64,000 bases of DNA, taken from UBA1858 sp965227695. Lineage in GTDB: Bacteria > Pseudomonadota > Gammaproteobacteria > UBA4575. Location of the stretch: the NCBI GenBank assembly GCA_965227695.1, contig OZ245760.1, positions 372,001 to 436,000 of the forward strand, read 5' to 3'. The position numbers and the translations under genes are program-made. Under the pieces are notes generated by a model that worked only from the letters and a program-made list of their open reading frames with translations, was not told the DNA's origin and ran no database searches. Below are positions 41,900 through 51,899 of the stretch, one piece after another; the first letter of the stretch is position 1; the number at the start of each line of letters is the position of its first letter.

Positions 41900-42319
41900 A
41901 TGAGAATTTTGAATACTAAAAGTGCCGGATTCACATTGGTTGAACTGTTGATTGTAGTGTCAATAGTCGCAATTCTTGTAGTCATTGCCTATCCTTCATA
42001 TCAAAGCCATATAGAAAAGACACGCTATGCAGACGCAAAGGTTAAATTACTGGAAATCATGCAGCAACAACGCAAGTATTTCACTGATAATAATACCTAT
42101 ACAAGTGATTTGATCAACGATCTGGGTTACTCAAATGCAGGTGGAGGAAAGGTTGCTACAGATAGCGACTTTTATCTTATACAGGCCGAGTCTTGTGGTG
42201 AAGGGGTTCCGCTAGCTCAATGTATTCAGCTCAAAGCGATTGCAAATTTTGGAGATGGGACAGAGACACTGACCTATAATACACGCAATGAAAAAACCGG
42301 TCCGGACTACGCATGGTAG
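41900..42319 (+). CDS. pilE: Type IV pilus minor pilin PilE
   Basis: A 139-residue pilin. The leader ends SAG^FTLVELLIVVSIVAILVVIA (Glu +5), followed by YPSYQSHIEKTRYADAKVKL, then a globular domain with a Cys pair (SCGEG...QCIQL) that closes the D-region. Last gene of the minor-pilin operon, two bases from the convergent ispH stop. Confidence 0.94.
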   Translation: MRILNTKSAGFTLVELLIVVSIVAILVVIAYPSYQSHIEKTRYADAKVKLLEIMQQQRKYFTDNNTYTSDLINDLGYSNAGGGKVATDSDFYLIQAESCGEGVPLAQCIQLKAIANFGDGTETLTYNTRNEKTGPDYAW

Positions 42320-42321
42320 TT

Positions 42322-43272
42322 TTATTTGGGAATTCGTAACTCTTTTGGCACGGCAAAAGTGATGTTCTCTTCCGCTCCTTCAATTTCACTGACTTGCGCA
42401 TTTGTGATAGTGCCCAGTTTTTCTACAACCTGTCTGACCAGTATCTCTGGTGCTGAGGCTCCTGCAGTAACACCAATCGAAGCTTTGTTATTCAGCCAGC
42501 TATGATCAATCTGGCTGGCATCGTCAATCAAGTAGGATTCGATACCATTCTTTTCAGCGATTTCTCTCAGGCGATTTGAATTGGAACTGGTAGTTGATCC
42601 GATGACGAGTAACATGTCACACTGGTTAACAAGGTTCTTGACTGCGTCCTGACGGTTTTGTGTGGCATAACAGATGTCATCGCGTTTAGGCGACCCAATG
42701 GCAGGAAAGCGTTGTTTAAGTTTCTCAATAATTTCTTTGGTATCGTCAACTGATAACGTGGTTTGTGTCACATAGGAAATATCCTCCGGATGTTCAACAT
42801 TAATATTGTCGACATCCTTGGGCGATTCCACCAGAAATATTTTACCGCCTTTTTCGCCTGTAAACTGACCCATGGTACCTTCTACTTCAGGATGTCCTTT
42901 GTGGCCGATGAGTATCGTGTCACGACCCAGCTTGCAGTTGCGTATTACTTCTATATGCACCTTTGTAACCAGTGGGCAGGTTGCATCAAATACAGTTAAC
43001 TGCCGTTTCTCAGCCTCCTGCCGAACAGCTTTGGAAACACCATGAGCGCTGAATATAACGGTAGAATGATCAGGCACCTCGTCCAGTTCATCGACAAAAA
43101 CGGCACCTTTTTGGCGTAACGTATCAACAACAAACCGGTTATGAACTACCTCGTGACGCACGTATATTGGTGCACCAAAATTATCCAGTGCACGTTCAAC
43201 GATTTCTATGGCCCGGTCAACGCCTGCACAAAAGCCACGAGGGTTAGCAAGTTTGATGCTAATTGATTTCAT
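42322..43272 (-). CDS. ispH: 4-hydroxy-3-methylbut-2-enyl diphosphate reductase
   Basis: [4Fe-4S] enzyme for the last step of the MEP isoprenoid pathway. The three cluster cysteines are present in ANPRGFCAGVDRA (C15), VFDATCPLVTKVH and DDICYATQNRQ, together with GHKGHPEVEGTMGQ and GVTAGASAPE. ATG 43272 gives 316 residues; the longer frame to 43317 adds residues unlike IspH. Its start overlaps lspA by 14 nt. The FkpB isomerase gene that lies between lspA and ispH in E. coli and Pseudomonas is missing. Confidence 0.97.
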   Translation of the reverse strand: MKSISIKLANPRGFCAGVDRAIEIVERALDNFGAPIYVRHEVVHNRFVVDTLRQKGAVFVDELDEVPDHSTVIFSAHGVSKAVRQEAEKRQLTVFDATCPLVTKVHIEVIRNCKLGRDTILIGHKGHPEVEGTMGQFTGEKGGKIFLVESPKDVDNINVEHPEDISYVTQTTLSVDDTKEIIEKLKQRFPAIGSPKRDDICYATQNRQDAVKNLVNQCDMLLVIGSTTSSNSNRLREIAEKNGIESYLIDDASQIDHSWLNNKASIGVTAGASAPEILVRQVVEKLGTITNAQVSEIEGAEENITFAVPKELRIPK

Positions 43273-43774
43273 TGGGTGAGCTCTCACGAAAAATTTGTGT
43301 TGCCATGAAGATAGCACCTATTGTGATGAAGATATCTGCAAAATTGAATGTAGGCCAGTGACAGCCACTATTTGGGAGGTAAAAGAAGAAATAAAAGCAG
43401 CTGTCTGATACATAATAAAAATCAATAAAGTCAGTAACCTTTCCAAACAAAGCGCGATCTAACAGGTTCCCTATTGCACCGCTTATAATTAAACAAAGGG
43501 AAATGCCCATTAAAAACTCGGTGCTTTTTAAATTCCGCAGCCAGTTAAAAAGGTAGATACAAACAGCAATCGCCAGTAATACAAAAAACCAGCGCTGCCA
43601 GCCTCCAGCCTGGCTAAGGAAGCTAAAAGCGGCTCCCTCATTATAAACCAGCCTTAAATTCAACATGGGTATGATGGGGACGAATTCTGCGAAGTTCAGA
43701 TTTGCCTCTGCGATTCGCTTGGAGACCTGGTCAATAACCGTTAAAAAACCAATTATTATTATCCAGTTACGCAT
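43259..43774 (-). CDS. lspA: Lipoprotein signal peptidase
   Basis: A 171-residue inner-membrane aspartic protease with four hydrophobic helices that removes the lipoprotein signal peptide. LRLVYNEGAAFSFL, GAIGNLLDR with the first catalytic Asp region (VTDFIDFY) and FNFADIFITIG with the second are intact. Overlaps ileS by 8 nt and ispH by 14 nt, in the order murJ-ribF-ileS-lspA-ispH. Confidence 0.96.
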   Translation of the reverse strand: MRNWIIIIGFLTVIDQVSKRIAEANLNFAEFVPIIPMLNLRLVYNEGAAFSFLSQAGGWQRWFFVLLAIAVCIYLFNWLRNLKSTEFLMGISLCLIISGAIGNLLDRALFGKVTDFIDFYYVSDSCFYFFFYLPNSGCHWPTFNFADIFITIGAIFMATQIFRESSPNEIN

Positions 43775-46598
43775 ATTTTCTATATTCTCCCTGTCCCTCG
43801 ATGTTGTCTATGCAACGGGTGCATAACTCAGGGTGAGTGCTGTGAGTGCCAACATCGTCACGAAGATGCCAGCATCGGACACACTTGTTATGTAACGCAG
43901 GATGAATTGTGACAGCAAGTTTTTCACCGTTGCTCAGCTCAACGTTCTCATAATCAGTATTCTCCAACAATGGTTGCACCGTTGCTGATGAAGTAATCAT
44001 GATAAAATGTAACTCGTCTTCTAACAGGGCCAGCGCCTGTTGCGTGTGTGCCTGGCAATGAACAGTTACTTCCGCTTCAAGGCCTGATCCAATCTCACCT
44101 TTTTCTCTTGCGGTTTCGAGAGCTTTCATAACCACATGTCTGACATCAAAGATGATATCCCAGGCTGCTTCATCAATATATTCATTATCATTCAAACTGA
44201 GCAGACCTTCATACCAGGTTTTGGTAAAGATAGTGGACTCGACATTATTGGGGATATGGGAATACGCTTCTTCAGCAGTAAAACTTAAAATAGGCGCTAA
44301 TAAGCGCAATAGAGATTGAGTGATATGATAAGCGGCAGTTTGCGCCGATCGGCGTGCGAGACTATCAGGTTGCATGGTGTATACGCGGTCCTTGATTATA
44401 TCAAGGTATAAACTTCCAAGATCCAGACTGCAGAATTTATGGAGAGCCTGGTAAAGCTGGTGAAATTCGAAGCGGTCATAACATTTTATTGCGTATTCCT
44501 GTAGCTGTAACGTTCTGTGAAGTATCCAGCGATCAAGTGCAAGCAGTTGATCATTATCAACGAGATCACAGTTTGGGTCGAATTCATTCAGGTTTGAAAG
44601 TAAATAACGAATAGTATTGCGCATTCTGCGATATGAATCCGCTGTTCGCTTGAGAATTTCATCGGATACGTTCATTTCCCGACTGAAATCGCTTGATGCA
44701 GTCCATAGCCGTAATATGTCAGCGCCTAATGATTTAAATATTTTTTGTGGCGCCACCACATTTCCCAGTGATTTGGACATCTTGCGCCCTTTTGCGTCTA
44801 CCGTGAAGCCATGGGTCAGGACAGTTTTATATGGCGCACAATCATTAATGGCGACACTTGTCTTCAACGACGACTGAAACCACCCACGGTGCTGATCAGA
44901 TCCTTCGAGGTATAAATCAGCAGGAAAATGGAGTGCTTTTCGCCTGTGAATCACTGATTCATGTGTCACGCCTGAATCGAACCAGACATCCAGGGTGTCA
45001 GTGACTTTTGTGTATTGATTCGCTTCACTCCCCAACAGCTCAGTGGTATCCATATCAAACCAGGCCTGTATGCCGGATTTTTCTATTTTTTGTGCAACCT
45101 GCTCGATTAATTCAATAGTTTGAGGGTGAATTTGTTGAGATTCTTTATGCACAAATAAGGTAATTGGGACACCCCATGTGCGTTGACGCGAAACGCACCA
45201 ATCAGGACTGTTATTTAACATGCTGATAATTCTTGCCTTACCCCAGTCAGGTAACCATTCAACATTTTCAACTTCCTGTAACGAGCGCTGTAGCAAATTA
45301 TTCTTGTCCATGCTGATGAACCATTGCGGCGTGGCTCTGAAAATCAGCGGTGTTTTCGTCCGCCAGCAGTGAGGAAAACTATGCGAGATTTTTTCCTGGT
45401 GGACCAGTTTGGAGCGCTGTATCAGTGTATCTATAACAGGTTGGTCGACTTTATGCACATGCTGTTTGGCAAATATTTCGACGTCTTCCCGATACACGCC
45501 ATAATCATCAACGATATTGAGTGTCCCAAGCTGATATTTTTTGCCGACCATGAAGTCATCCATACCATGATCCGGGGCAGTATGTACTGCACCTGTCCCT
45601 GCTTCTGTGGTTACATGTTCACCCAGAATCACAGGCACTTCTTTGTTGTAAAACGGATGGTCAAGCGCCATAAATTCCAGGTGCTTGCCAGTACATCTGC
45701 CAATTGTCGTGTAGTGTTCTAATCCATAACGCTGCATACACGATGCAACCAGCTCAGTTGCGAGAAGCAGATACTCATCATGGCCATTTAATTTTACTTC
45801 AATCAGTGAATAGTCCAGCTCGGGATGCAGGCTTACAGCCTGATTGGCTGGCAGTGTCCAGGGTGTTGTGGTCCAAATAACTGCATGGGCAGGGATTTCT
45901 TCTTTGGAAGCGGGAAAATATTTTTTTATTTCGGCACGGTTATGAATAGTAAATTTCACATCGATGGCATAAGAGGTTTTATTCTTGTACTCAACCTCTG
46001 CTTCTGCCAAGGCAGATCCGCTTGCTACACTCCAGTATACCGGCTTAAACCCTTTCTCCAGATGTCCGTTTGAGATGATTTTACCCAGGGCACGTACAAT
46101 ATCCGCTTCAACCTGAAAGTCCATCGTCAGGTAAGGGTGTTGCCAGTCTGCAAATACCCCCAAACGCATAAAGTCACTGCGCTGGCGATCAACCTGCTGT
46201 TGGGCATAGTCGCGGCAAGCCAGGCGAAATGCCTGCTCAGAAATTTTATGACCGGGTTTGCCTTTTTTCTTTTCAACCATCACCTCAATCGGCAATCCAT
46301 GACAGTCCCAGCCAGGAATAAATGGCACATCATATCCGCTGAAAGTTTTACTTTTTACGATGATATCTTTGAGAATCTTGTTGACGGCATGGCCGATATG
46401 AATGTCTCCATTTGCATAGGGAGGGCCATCGTGTAGCGTATATTTCTTTTCCCTGTCAGCACATTCGGTACGAATCAGATTGTAGATATCGGATTCCTGC
46501 CATTGCTTTAGGATTTCCGGCTCACGCTGGGCTAGATTTCCCTTCATCGGGAAAGTTGTGTTTGGCAGATTGAGAGTGCTTTTATAATTTTGTGTCAC
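43767..46598 (-). CDS. ileS: Isoleucyl-tRNA synthetase
   Basis: Class I synthetase of 943 residues, normal for the bacterial form. It has the HIGH motif in PPYANGDIHIGHAVNK, an editing domain in the middle (WTTTPWTLPANQAV), KMSKS in GRKMSKSLGNVV, and a C-terminal zinc finger with CVRCWHL and CTRCIDNI. Start overlaps the ribF 3' end by 17 nt; lspA follows with an 8-nt overlap. Confidence 0.98.
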   Translation of the reverse strand: MTQNYKSTLNLPNTTFPMKGNLAQREPEILKQWQESDIYNLIRTECADREKKYTLHDGPPYANGDIHIGHAVNKILKDIIVKSKTFSGYDVPFIPGWDCHGLPIEVMVEKKKGKPGHKISEQAFRLACRDYAQQQVDRQRSDFMRLGVFADWQHPYLTMDFQVEADIVRALGKIISNGHLEKGFKPVYWSVASGSALAEAEVEYKNKTSYAIDVKFTIHNRAEIKKYFPASKEEIPAHAVIWTTTPWTLPANQAVSLHPELDYSLIEVKLNGHDEYLLLATELVASCMQRYGLEHYTTIGRCTGKHLEFMALDHPFYNKEVPVILGEHVTTEAGTGAVHTAPDHGMDDFMVGKKYQLGTLNIVDDYGVYREDVEIFAKQHVHKVDQPVIDTLIQRSKLVHQEKISHSFPHCWRTKTPLIFRATPQWFISMDKNNLLQRSLQEVENVEWLPDWGKARIISMLNNSPDWCVSRQRTWGVPITLFVHKESQQIHPQTIELIEQVAQKIEKSGIQAWFDMDTTELLGSEANQYTKVTDTLDVWFDSGVTHESVIHRRKALHFPADLYLEGSDQHRGWFQSSLKTSVAINDCAPYKTVLTHGFTVDAKGRKMSKSLGNVVAPQKIFKSLGADILRLWTASSDFSREMNVSDEILKRTADSYRRMRNTIRYLLSNLNEFDPNCDLVDNDQLLALDRWILHRTLQLQEYAIKCYDRFEFHQLYQALHKFCSLDLGSLYLDIIKDRVYTMQPDSLARRSAQTAAYHITQSLLRLLAPILSFTAEEAYSHIPNNVESTIFTKTWYEGLLSLNDNEYIDEAAWDIIFDVRHVVMKALETAREKGEIGSGLEAEVTVHCQAHTQQALALLEDELHFIMITSSATVQPLLENTDYENVELSNGEKLAVTIHPALHNKCVRCWHLRDDVGTHSTHPELCTRCIDNIEGQGEYRKYA

Positions 46599-47535
46599 TG
46601 CGGATTACATCCTTATTAGTAAAATATTTTTTAGCATTATTGACATCAATAGTTATTTGCCGCTTTAGTTGTTCAAAAGACGGGAATTTTATTTCATCTC
46701 GCAACTTGCTGTGAAACTCGACTTCCAGTCGTTCTCCATATAAATCACTCTGGCAGTCAAACAAATGTGCCTCCAGTTGTAATCTTGAACCATTGACGGT
46801 GGGTCTTGTGCCAATGTTCGCAACACCCAGCCAGGCTTCACGAGCTGTTTTTGCAGTTACAGCAAACACGCCATGAACCGGAGATTTATGCTGTTTTATT
46901 AGAATATTTGCCGTTGGGAAGCCGATTGTGCGGCCCTTTTTATCACCGTGGAAAACGCGGCCGGAAATAGTGAACGGTCGACCCATTAGAGTGGCTGCGT
47001 GCTGAAAATCTCCTTCTTTTAGTTTACGCCTGATCAGTGTACTGCTGATACGGTGGTGGTTATCAACTATCGTGCTCTGGTCGCGAACCTGAAATCCCAG
47101 TGTTTCCCCCATTTTGTGTAATAGATTAATGTCCCCACTGCGACGATGGCCAAACCTGAAATCATCACCCACAACCAGCGCTTTTATCCGTAGGGAATCG
47201 TGCAAGATCTGTTTTACAAAGTCTACCGCAGGCAAAGTAGAGAGAGAATGCTTGAAGTTCAGGCAAACGAAATATTCAAAACCAAATTCACACGCTAACT
47301 CAAGTTTTTTACGCATAGTGTATATCCGTGCAGGTGCATTATTACCAGTAAAAAATTCTTTAGGCGTAGGCTCAAAGCTAATTAATATGGGGCTGGCATT
47401 AAACTCCCTGGACTGCTGAATAACAAACTTGCAAACTTCCTGGTGACCCAGGTGGAAACCATCAAAATTACCTATAGTGGCAACGGTAGGCCGATCAATA
47501 CAGGCGAGTCTGTGGCTTCCTCGTAATAAGATCAT
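46582..47535 (-). CDS. ribF: Bifunctional riboflavin kinase / FAD synthetase
   Basis: A 317-residue RibF. The N-terminal FMN adenylyltransferase domain (about 15-185) has the nucleotide-binding TIGNFDGFHLGHQEV and a VGDDFRFGHRRSGD segment. The C-terminal kinase domain (about 190-305) has KGRTIGFPTANI and GVANIGTRPTV. Makes FMN and FAD from riboflavin. It is 11 bp after murJ and overlaps ileS by 17 nt. Confidence 0.96.
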   Translation of the reverse strand: MILLRGSHRLACIDRPTVATIGNFDGFHLGHQEVCKFVIQQSREFNASPILISFEPTPKEFFTGNNAPARIYTMRKKLELACEFGFEYFVCLNFKHSLSTLPAVDFVKQILHDSLRIKALVVGDDFRFGHRRSGDINLLHKMGETLGFQVRDQSTIVDNHHRISSTLIRRKLKEGDFQHAATLMGRPFTISGRVFHGDKKGRTIGFPTANILIKQHKSPVHGVFAVTAKTAREAWLGVANIGTRPTVNGSRLQLEAHLFDCQSDLYGERLEVEFHSKLRDEIKFPSFEQLKRQITIDVNNAKKYFTNKDVIRSDTKL

Positions 47536-47546
47536 AGTAATAGAAA

Positions 47547-49103
47547 TTAGCGGGGTTTAAGTCGAAATTGTCTGGGGCGCATGCCAAGTAAAAACAACAA
47601 CATAACGTATATCACTATCCCTAATATAATCAGGCTAAAAAGTACCCCAAAGCGGGTCGGGCTGGGCCAGCTGGCCCATATATATGGTTCCGGGTTGACC
47701 TGCCAGAGTACCAGGTACATGACCACCGAACTTGCAATAATTTTCATTGCCATCATGGCACGGCCCGGACTTGAATGTATCACAGCTGCTTTTTTTAACA
47801 GAAAGTATAATAGGCTTGCATTGACATAGGCTGATAACGAAGTTGCCAGAGCCAGGCCAGCATGGGCGCCGGGAATTTCTAGGCTAAACCAGAGCCAGAT
47901 GAAAACCAGGTTGAAAAAGATATTGGCGACCATGGCCACAACGCCTATTTTAACAGGCGTCTTTGTGTCCTGTCGTGAATAAAAGCCGGGTGCCAGCACT
48001 TTAATAAATATAAAGGCAGGCAGTCCTGTTGCGTAGGCAACGAGGCTCATGGTGGCCATTTGCGTATCAGTCGCACTAAATTCACGGTATTGTACAAGTG
48101 TGGATAATATTGGGCTGGCAAGTGCCACCAGCCCCAGCATGGCCGGGATGGCGATTAATAAAGAAATCCTCAATGCCCACTGAATAGTGTCATCAAATTG
48201 TTGATGCTGTCTGGCGACATGCTGCTTCGATAGCATGGGCAGTATCACCGTCGCGGTTGCAATGCCAAACAGGGCCAGAGGCAGTTCAACAAATCGGTCT
48301 GAAATATATAACCAGCTGATGCTGCCGACGACTAAAAAGGAGGCAATCATCGTATCGATCAGCAGGTTTATTTGTACTATTGATGTGCCAAAGATCGCGG
48401 GCAACATAAGTTTTAGAATTCTGTCAACTCCGTGTTTTGCACCGGATAACTTCGGTACTGGCAATGAATGCTCACGTAACAGGAAAGGTATCTGGAACAC
48501 AAGCTGGCTGATGCCGGCGAAGAACACCCCCCATGCCAGAGCGGTGATCGGATTGCTCATCAATGGCGAAAGCCAGATAGCCGCCCCGATTAGTGATACA
48601 TTCAGTAATACAGGTGTCAGGGCTGGTACAGCAAATTTTTGCCGGATATTGAGTATGCTGCCAGAAAGTGCTGTTAAGGAAATAAAGAGTAGGTAGGGAA
48701 AAGTGATCTTTAGCATATCACTGGCAAGTAATATCTGTTCAGGGTCGTCAAATCCTGGCGCGAATATCATGATCAGCCAGGGTGAACATAAGATCCCGAC
48801 TGCGGTCACGATAAACAAGATAATTGATAGCAAGCCGGCCACATGGTTAATCAGACGCCTGAATTGATTTTCACTCTCATGTAAATGCGCAGACATCACA
48901 GGGACAAATGCCTGGGAGAAAGCCCCTTCGGCAAAAAGACGACGCAGGAAATTGGGGATCCGAAAGGCCACAAAAAATGCATCGGTGCCAGCATTCGCAC
49001 CAAAAACGATAAATATGATGGCATCACGGGCATAACCGAAAAATCGTGAAATCAGGGTTGCGCCACCCACCGTCAGGGTGGATTTAAGAGGTTTCTTGCT
49101 CAC
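47547..49103 (-). CDS. murJ: Lipid II flippase MurJ
   Basis: A 518-residue MOP-superfamily membrane protein with about 14 hydrophobic helices. The N-terminus has TLISRFFGYARDAIIFIVFGA and FRIPNFLRRLFAEGAFSQAF, the highly conserved MurJ signature with essential Arg residues. KVLAPGFYSRQDTKTPVKI (helix 10 region) is also diagnostic. It flips lipid-linked peptidoglycan precursor across the inner membrane. First gene of the minus-strand series down to ispH, divergent from rpsT. Confidence 0.96.
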   Translation of the reverse strand: MSKKPLKSTLTVGGATLISRFFGYARDAIIFIVFGANAGTDAFFVAFRIPNFLRRLFAEGAFSQAFVPVMSAHLHESENQFRRLINHVAGLLSIILFIVTAVGILCSPWLIMIFAPGFDDPEQILLASDMLKITFPYLLFISLTALSGSILNIRQKFAVPALTPVLLNVSLIGAAIWLSPLMSNPITALAWGVFFAGISQLVFQIPFLLREHSLPVPKLSGAKHGVDRILKLMLPAIFGTSIVQINLLIDTMIASFLVVGSISWLYISDRFVELPLALFGIATATVILPMLSKQHVARQHQQFDDTIQWALRISLLIAIPAMLGLVALASPILSTLVQYREFSATDTQMATMSLVAYATGLPAFIFIKVLAPGFYSRQDTKTPVKIGVVAMVANIFFNLVFIWLWFSLEIPGAHAGLALATSLSAYVNASLLYFLLKKAAVIHSSPGRAMMAMKIIASSVVMYLVLWQVNPEPYIWASWPSPTRFGVLFSLIILGIVIYVMLLFLLGMRPRQFRLKPR

Positions 49104-49262
49104 TTAAAGATATTTATCTGATTTTTAAAGAAAAACTCTACCTCATTAACTAATGATTTGCACCAGTCTGAGGGATTGTACAGATAACTGCTGCAAATTC
49201 TGGTCGTCCGTCTGGCGATGACAACAAGGGTGATGGTAATGTTGATTTATACGCCTGGCTTA

Positions 49263-49291
49263 TTGACATTTTCAAGTGAAAAACGCATAGT
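49263..49291 (+). promoter_or_regulatory. Sigma-70 promoter of rpsT
   Basis: TTGACA (49263-49268), 17-bp spacer, CATAGT (49286-49291). The -35 is perfect and the -10 matches four of six. It would start transcription near 49298, about 37 nt before the rpsT start codon. Confidence 0.6.
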
Positions 49292-49334
49292 TCGACGCCC
49301 GAAGACAACAGCCTGATACAAAAGAGGATAAATT

Positions 49335-49595
49335 TTGGCGAATATAGCTTCCGCTCGTAAAAGAGCCCGTACTGCAGAAAAATCCAGACAACACAACGTT
49401 GCCATGAGATCCCGGTTGCGCACATATATCAAAAATGTTGTGAAAGCCATTGAGACGGGAAACAAAGATGAGGCGATGAAGCTATACCAGGATTCTGTCT
49501 CAGTCATTGACACCTCCGCGCGAAAAGGCATTATTCATAATAACAAGGCAGCTCGCCATAAACAGCGTCTTAACGCCCGAATACGCGCAATGTAA
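49335..49595 (+). CDS. rpsT: Ribosomal protein S20
   Basis: An 86-residue, strongly basic protein. It begins MANIASARKRARTAEKSRQH and ends NKAARHKQRLNARI, the S20 signature at both ends. Start is TTG at 49335 with AGAGGA 6 nt upstream; E. coli rpsT also uses UUG, tied to autogenous control by S20. Single gene with its own promoter, divergent from murJ. Confidence 0.97.
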   Translation: MANIASARKRARTAEKSRQHNVAMRSRLRTYIKNVVKAIETGNKDEAMKLYQDSVSVIDTSARKGIIHNNKAARHKQRLNARIRAM

Positions 49596-49654
49596 ATCAC
49601 ACAGGCCTGGATATCACTGTTCCAGCCCAATAGTGCAGGGGGAGACAGACCAGG

Positions 49655-50782
49655 CTAGATGACCGCAAGGTTATCTCTGTGTATCAGCTCCGGTTCGTCG
49701 ACGTAACCGAGGATTTTCTCAATATCATTCGTGACTCTGCCTGCAATTTTGCCTGACTCACTGGCGTTATAATTTATCAGTCCGCGAGCAATCTCATTGT
49801 GGTTCTCATCAACACAGGCGACCAGATCACCACGTTTGAATTCTCCTTCTACACGCACCACGCCGATCGGTAGAAGACTGGCGCCTCCCGATCGCAGCAC
49901 ACGGCCCGCGCCTGTATCCAGGTATAGCCTGCCCATGACCTGCAACTGATTTGCAATCCATTGCTTGCGAGCGTTTAAAGGTTCCACCGTCGGATAAATG
50001 GTTGTTCCGGTATATCGATTATCGGCAATCGCCAGCAGCGGAGCCTCCTGTTTGCCCGATAATATAATTGTCAAAGTCCCCGAACGTTCAGCGCGGCGCG
50101 CGGCGGATACCTTGGTGACCATCCCGCCTCGTCCCAGTGCATGATGAGAAGGACCGGCGACAATATCCAGTATGCGGTCATTGGTTGTACAGGACTCGAT
50201 TAAGGTGGCGTCCTCGTATAGGTGGGGGTTTTTATTAAAGATACCGGCCTGATCCGTGAGTATGATTAATTGATCTGCGCTAATAAGATTGGCTACCAGT
50301 GCTGCCAGATTGTCATTATCTCCGAACCGTATTTCATCTGTGGCTACAGTATCATTTTCGTTGACAACCGGGATGACGCCCAGTTTAAGTAGCGTCGTGA
50401 GTGTCGAGCGTGCATTAATATAGCGTTGGCGATTGCGCAGATCATCATGTGTCAGTAATACTTGAGCGCTGTGTAAATCATGCTGTTGCAGGTAATGTTC
50501 ATAGGCCTGAACCAGGCCCATTTGGCCCACCGCGGCGGCAGCCTGCAACTCATGTAAAGTATTTGGTCGCTGCGGCCAGCCCAGTCTGGCCATACCCTCA
50601 GCCACGGCACCCGAAGAGACCAGAATAAGCTCATAACCACGTTCGCGTAATTGGGCAAATTCATCCATCCAGCCATGTATTGCAGGCAAGTTCAGTCCTT
50701 GCCCATTATTGGTGATCAGTGAGCTGCCAATTTTAACTACCCAGCGTTTGCCGCTCGGCGGTAATCGTGACTGATTATTCAT
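49655..50782 (-). CDS. proB: Glutamate 5-kinase
   Basis: First enzyme of proline synthesis, 375 residues. The amino-acid kinase domain (about 8-260) has VVKIGSSLITN, LVSSGAVAEGMARLGW and VNENDTVATDEIRFGDND. A C-terminal PUA domain (about 285-370) carries GVVRVEGEFKRGDLVACV. The start overlaps the obgE stop by 4 nt, the common obgE-proB order. Confidence 0.97.
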   Translation of the reverse strand: MNNQSRLPPSGKRWVVKIGSSLITNNGQGLNLPAIHGWMDEFAQLRERGYELILVSSGAVAEGMARLGWPQRPNTLHELQAAAAVGQMGLVQAYEHYLQQHDLHSAQVLLTHDDLRNRQRYINARSTLTTLLKLGVIPVVNENDTVATDEIRFGDNDNLAALVANLISADQLIILTDQAGIFNKNPHLYEDATLIESCTTNDRILDIVAGPSHHALGRGGMVTKVSAARRAERSGTLTIILSGKQEAPLLAIADNRYTGTTIYPTVEPLNARKQWIANQLQVMGRLYLDTGAGRVLRSGGASLLPIGVVRVEGEFKRGDLVACVDENHNEIARGLINYNASESGKIAGRVTNDIEKILGYVDEPELIHRDNLAVI

Positions 50783-51804
50783 GTTTGTTCATCATCAGTA
50801 CCATTTAAATAGTAAATGATATCTTTACACAAAGATTCAAGGCCCGTTCTGGATACGGTAGAGATCGCATAAACCGGTCCGTGCCAGTCTATTTGTCTGC
50901 ATATTTCCTGAATTTGTTGTGCAACCTCTTGTTCTGAGTATAGATCAACTTTATTAAATACAAGCCATCTATCTTTACCAGCGATTGGATCACGATAGTG
51001 AGTTAATTCATGCTGAATGATATTGAACTGGGAATAGGGGTCTTCCTGTGGATCACGTGGACCCAAATCAATCATATGCAGCAGTAGCCGGCATCGTGAA
51101 AGATGCTTTAAAAACTGTATACCCAAGCCATGCCCGCGCGCGGCGCCTTCAATTATTCCCGGCAGGTCTGCCATGACAAAACTCTGGAGAGGGCCAACCC
51201 GTACCACGCCAAGATTAGGGTGTAAGGTAGTGAAGGGATAATCGGCAATTTTGGGTTTGGCATCTGATAGAGCGGCGATCAGCGATGACTTCCCTACGCT
51301 GGGCAGACCCAGCAAACCGACCTCGGCGAGCAGCTTGAGCTCAAGTCGCAATTCCCTGATATCGCCTTCACCACCGGTGGTGGTTTTGCGTGGTGCGCGG
51401 TTAGTGGAGCTTTTGAAGCGCTGATTTCCGAGTCCATGGTTACCTCCTCGGGCGACTAAAAGGATTTGATTTTCCTCGGTTAAATCGCCGATGCATTCTT
51501 CGGTTTGATGATCATAGACTTCTGTCCCAATCGGGACATCAATGTATAAATCATCGCCAGATTTTCCAGTGCAGTTATTACCACGTCCATCTGCGCCACG
51601 TTGCGCCCTGAAGATGCGGGTATAACGAAAATCAGCCAGGGTATTGATTCCTGTTTTAGTGCGAAGATAGACATTACCACCATCGCCGCCGTCACCCCCA
51701 TCAGGTCCGCCTTTTGCAATAAAGCGTTCACGACGAAAGCTCAGGCAACCATTGCCTCCATTGCCGCCCATGACGGTAATCGTTGCTTCATCGACGAATT
51801 TCAT
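50779..51804 (-). CDS. obgE: Obg-family ribosome-assembly GTPase
   Basis: A 341-residue GTPase for 50S assembly. The glycine-rich Obg domain (1-158) includes GGPDGGDGGDGGNV. The G domain (about 160-330) has P-loop GLPSVGKSSL, switch DYPFTT, DLPGIIEGA and NKVDL. The extra C-terminal domain of some Obg proteins is absent, apart from a short acidic tail. It is separated from rpmA by a terminator, so it may also have its own promoter. Confidence 0.97.
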   Translation of the reverse strand: MKFVDEATITVMGGNGGNGCLSFRRERFIAKGGPDGGDGGDGGNVYLRTKTGINTLADFRYTRIFRAQRGADGRGNNCTGKSGDDLYIDVPIGTEVYDHQTEECIGDLTEENQILLVARGGNHGLGNQRFKSSTNRAPRKTTTGGEGDIRELRLELKLLAEVGLLGLPSVGKSSLIAALSDAKPKIADYPFTTLHPNLGVVRVGPLQSFVMADLPGIIEGAARGHGLGIQFLKHLSRCRLLLHMIDLGPRDPQEDPYSQFNIIQHELTHYRDPIAGKDRWLVFNKVDLYSEQEVAQQIQEICRQIDWHGPVYAISTVSRTGLESLCKDIIYYLNGTDDEQT

Positions 51805-51846
51805 GGGATATGCTGAATTGTTGTGTGAGATAAATTTATTAATGGC

Positions 51847-51875
51847 AAAAAAAAACCCCGCATGACGGGGCTTTT
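51847..51875 (-). terminator. Rho-independent terminator after rplU-rpmA
   Basis: On the minus strand GCCCCG-TCATG-CGGGG forms a 5-6 bp GC stem followed by nine Us (plus-strand A-run 51847-51855). It lies about 25 bp past the rpmA stop and before obgE, so it should end or attenuate the ribosomal-protein transcript. Confidence 0.85.
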
Positions 51876-51899
51876 GTTAACCTGAATGACAGCATTTTG

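Noticed and set aside
42826..42840. Third copy of the GACATCCTTG motif
   Set aside because: Lies within the ispH coding sequence, lacks the TGTC right arm and has no flanking stem.
44971..45000. tRNA T-arm-like GAATCGAACC
   Set aside because: Inside ileS coding sequence with no acceptor or anticodon stems around it. No tRNA gene was found anywhere in the window.
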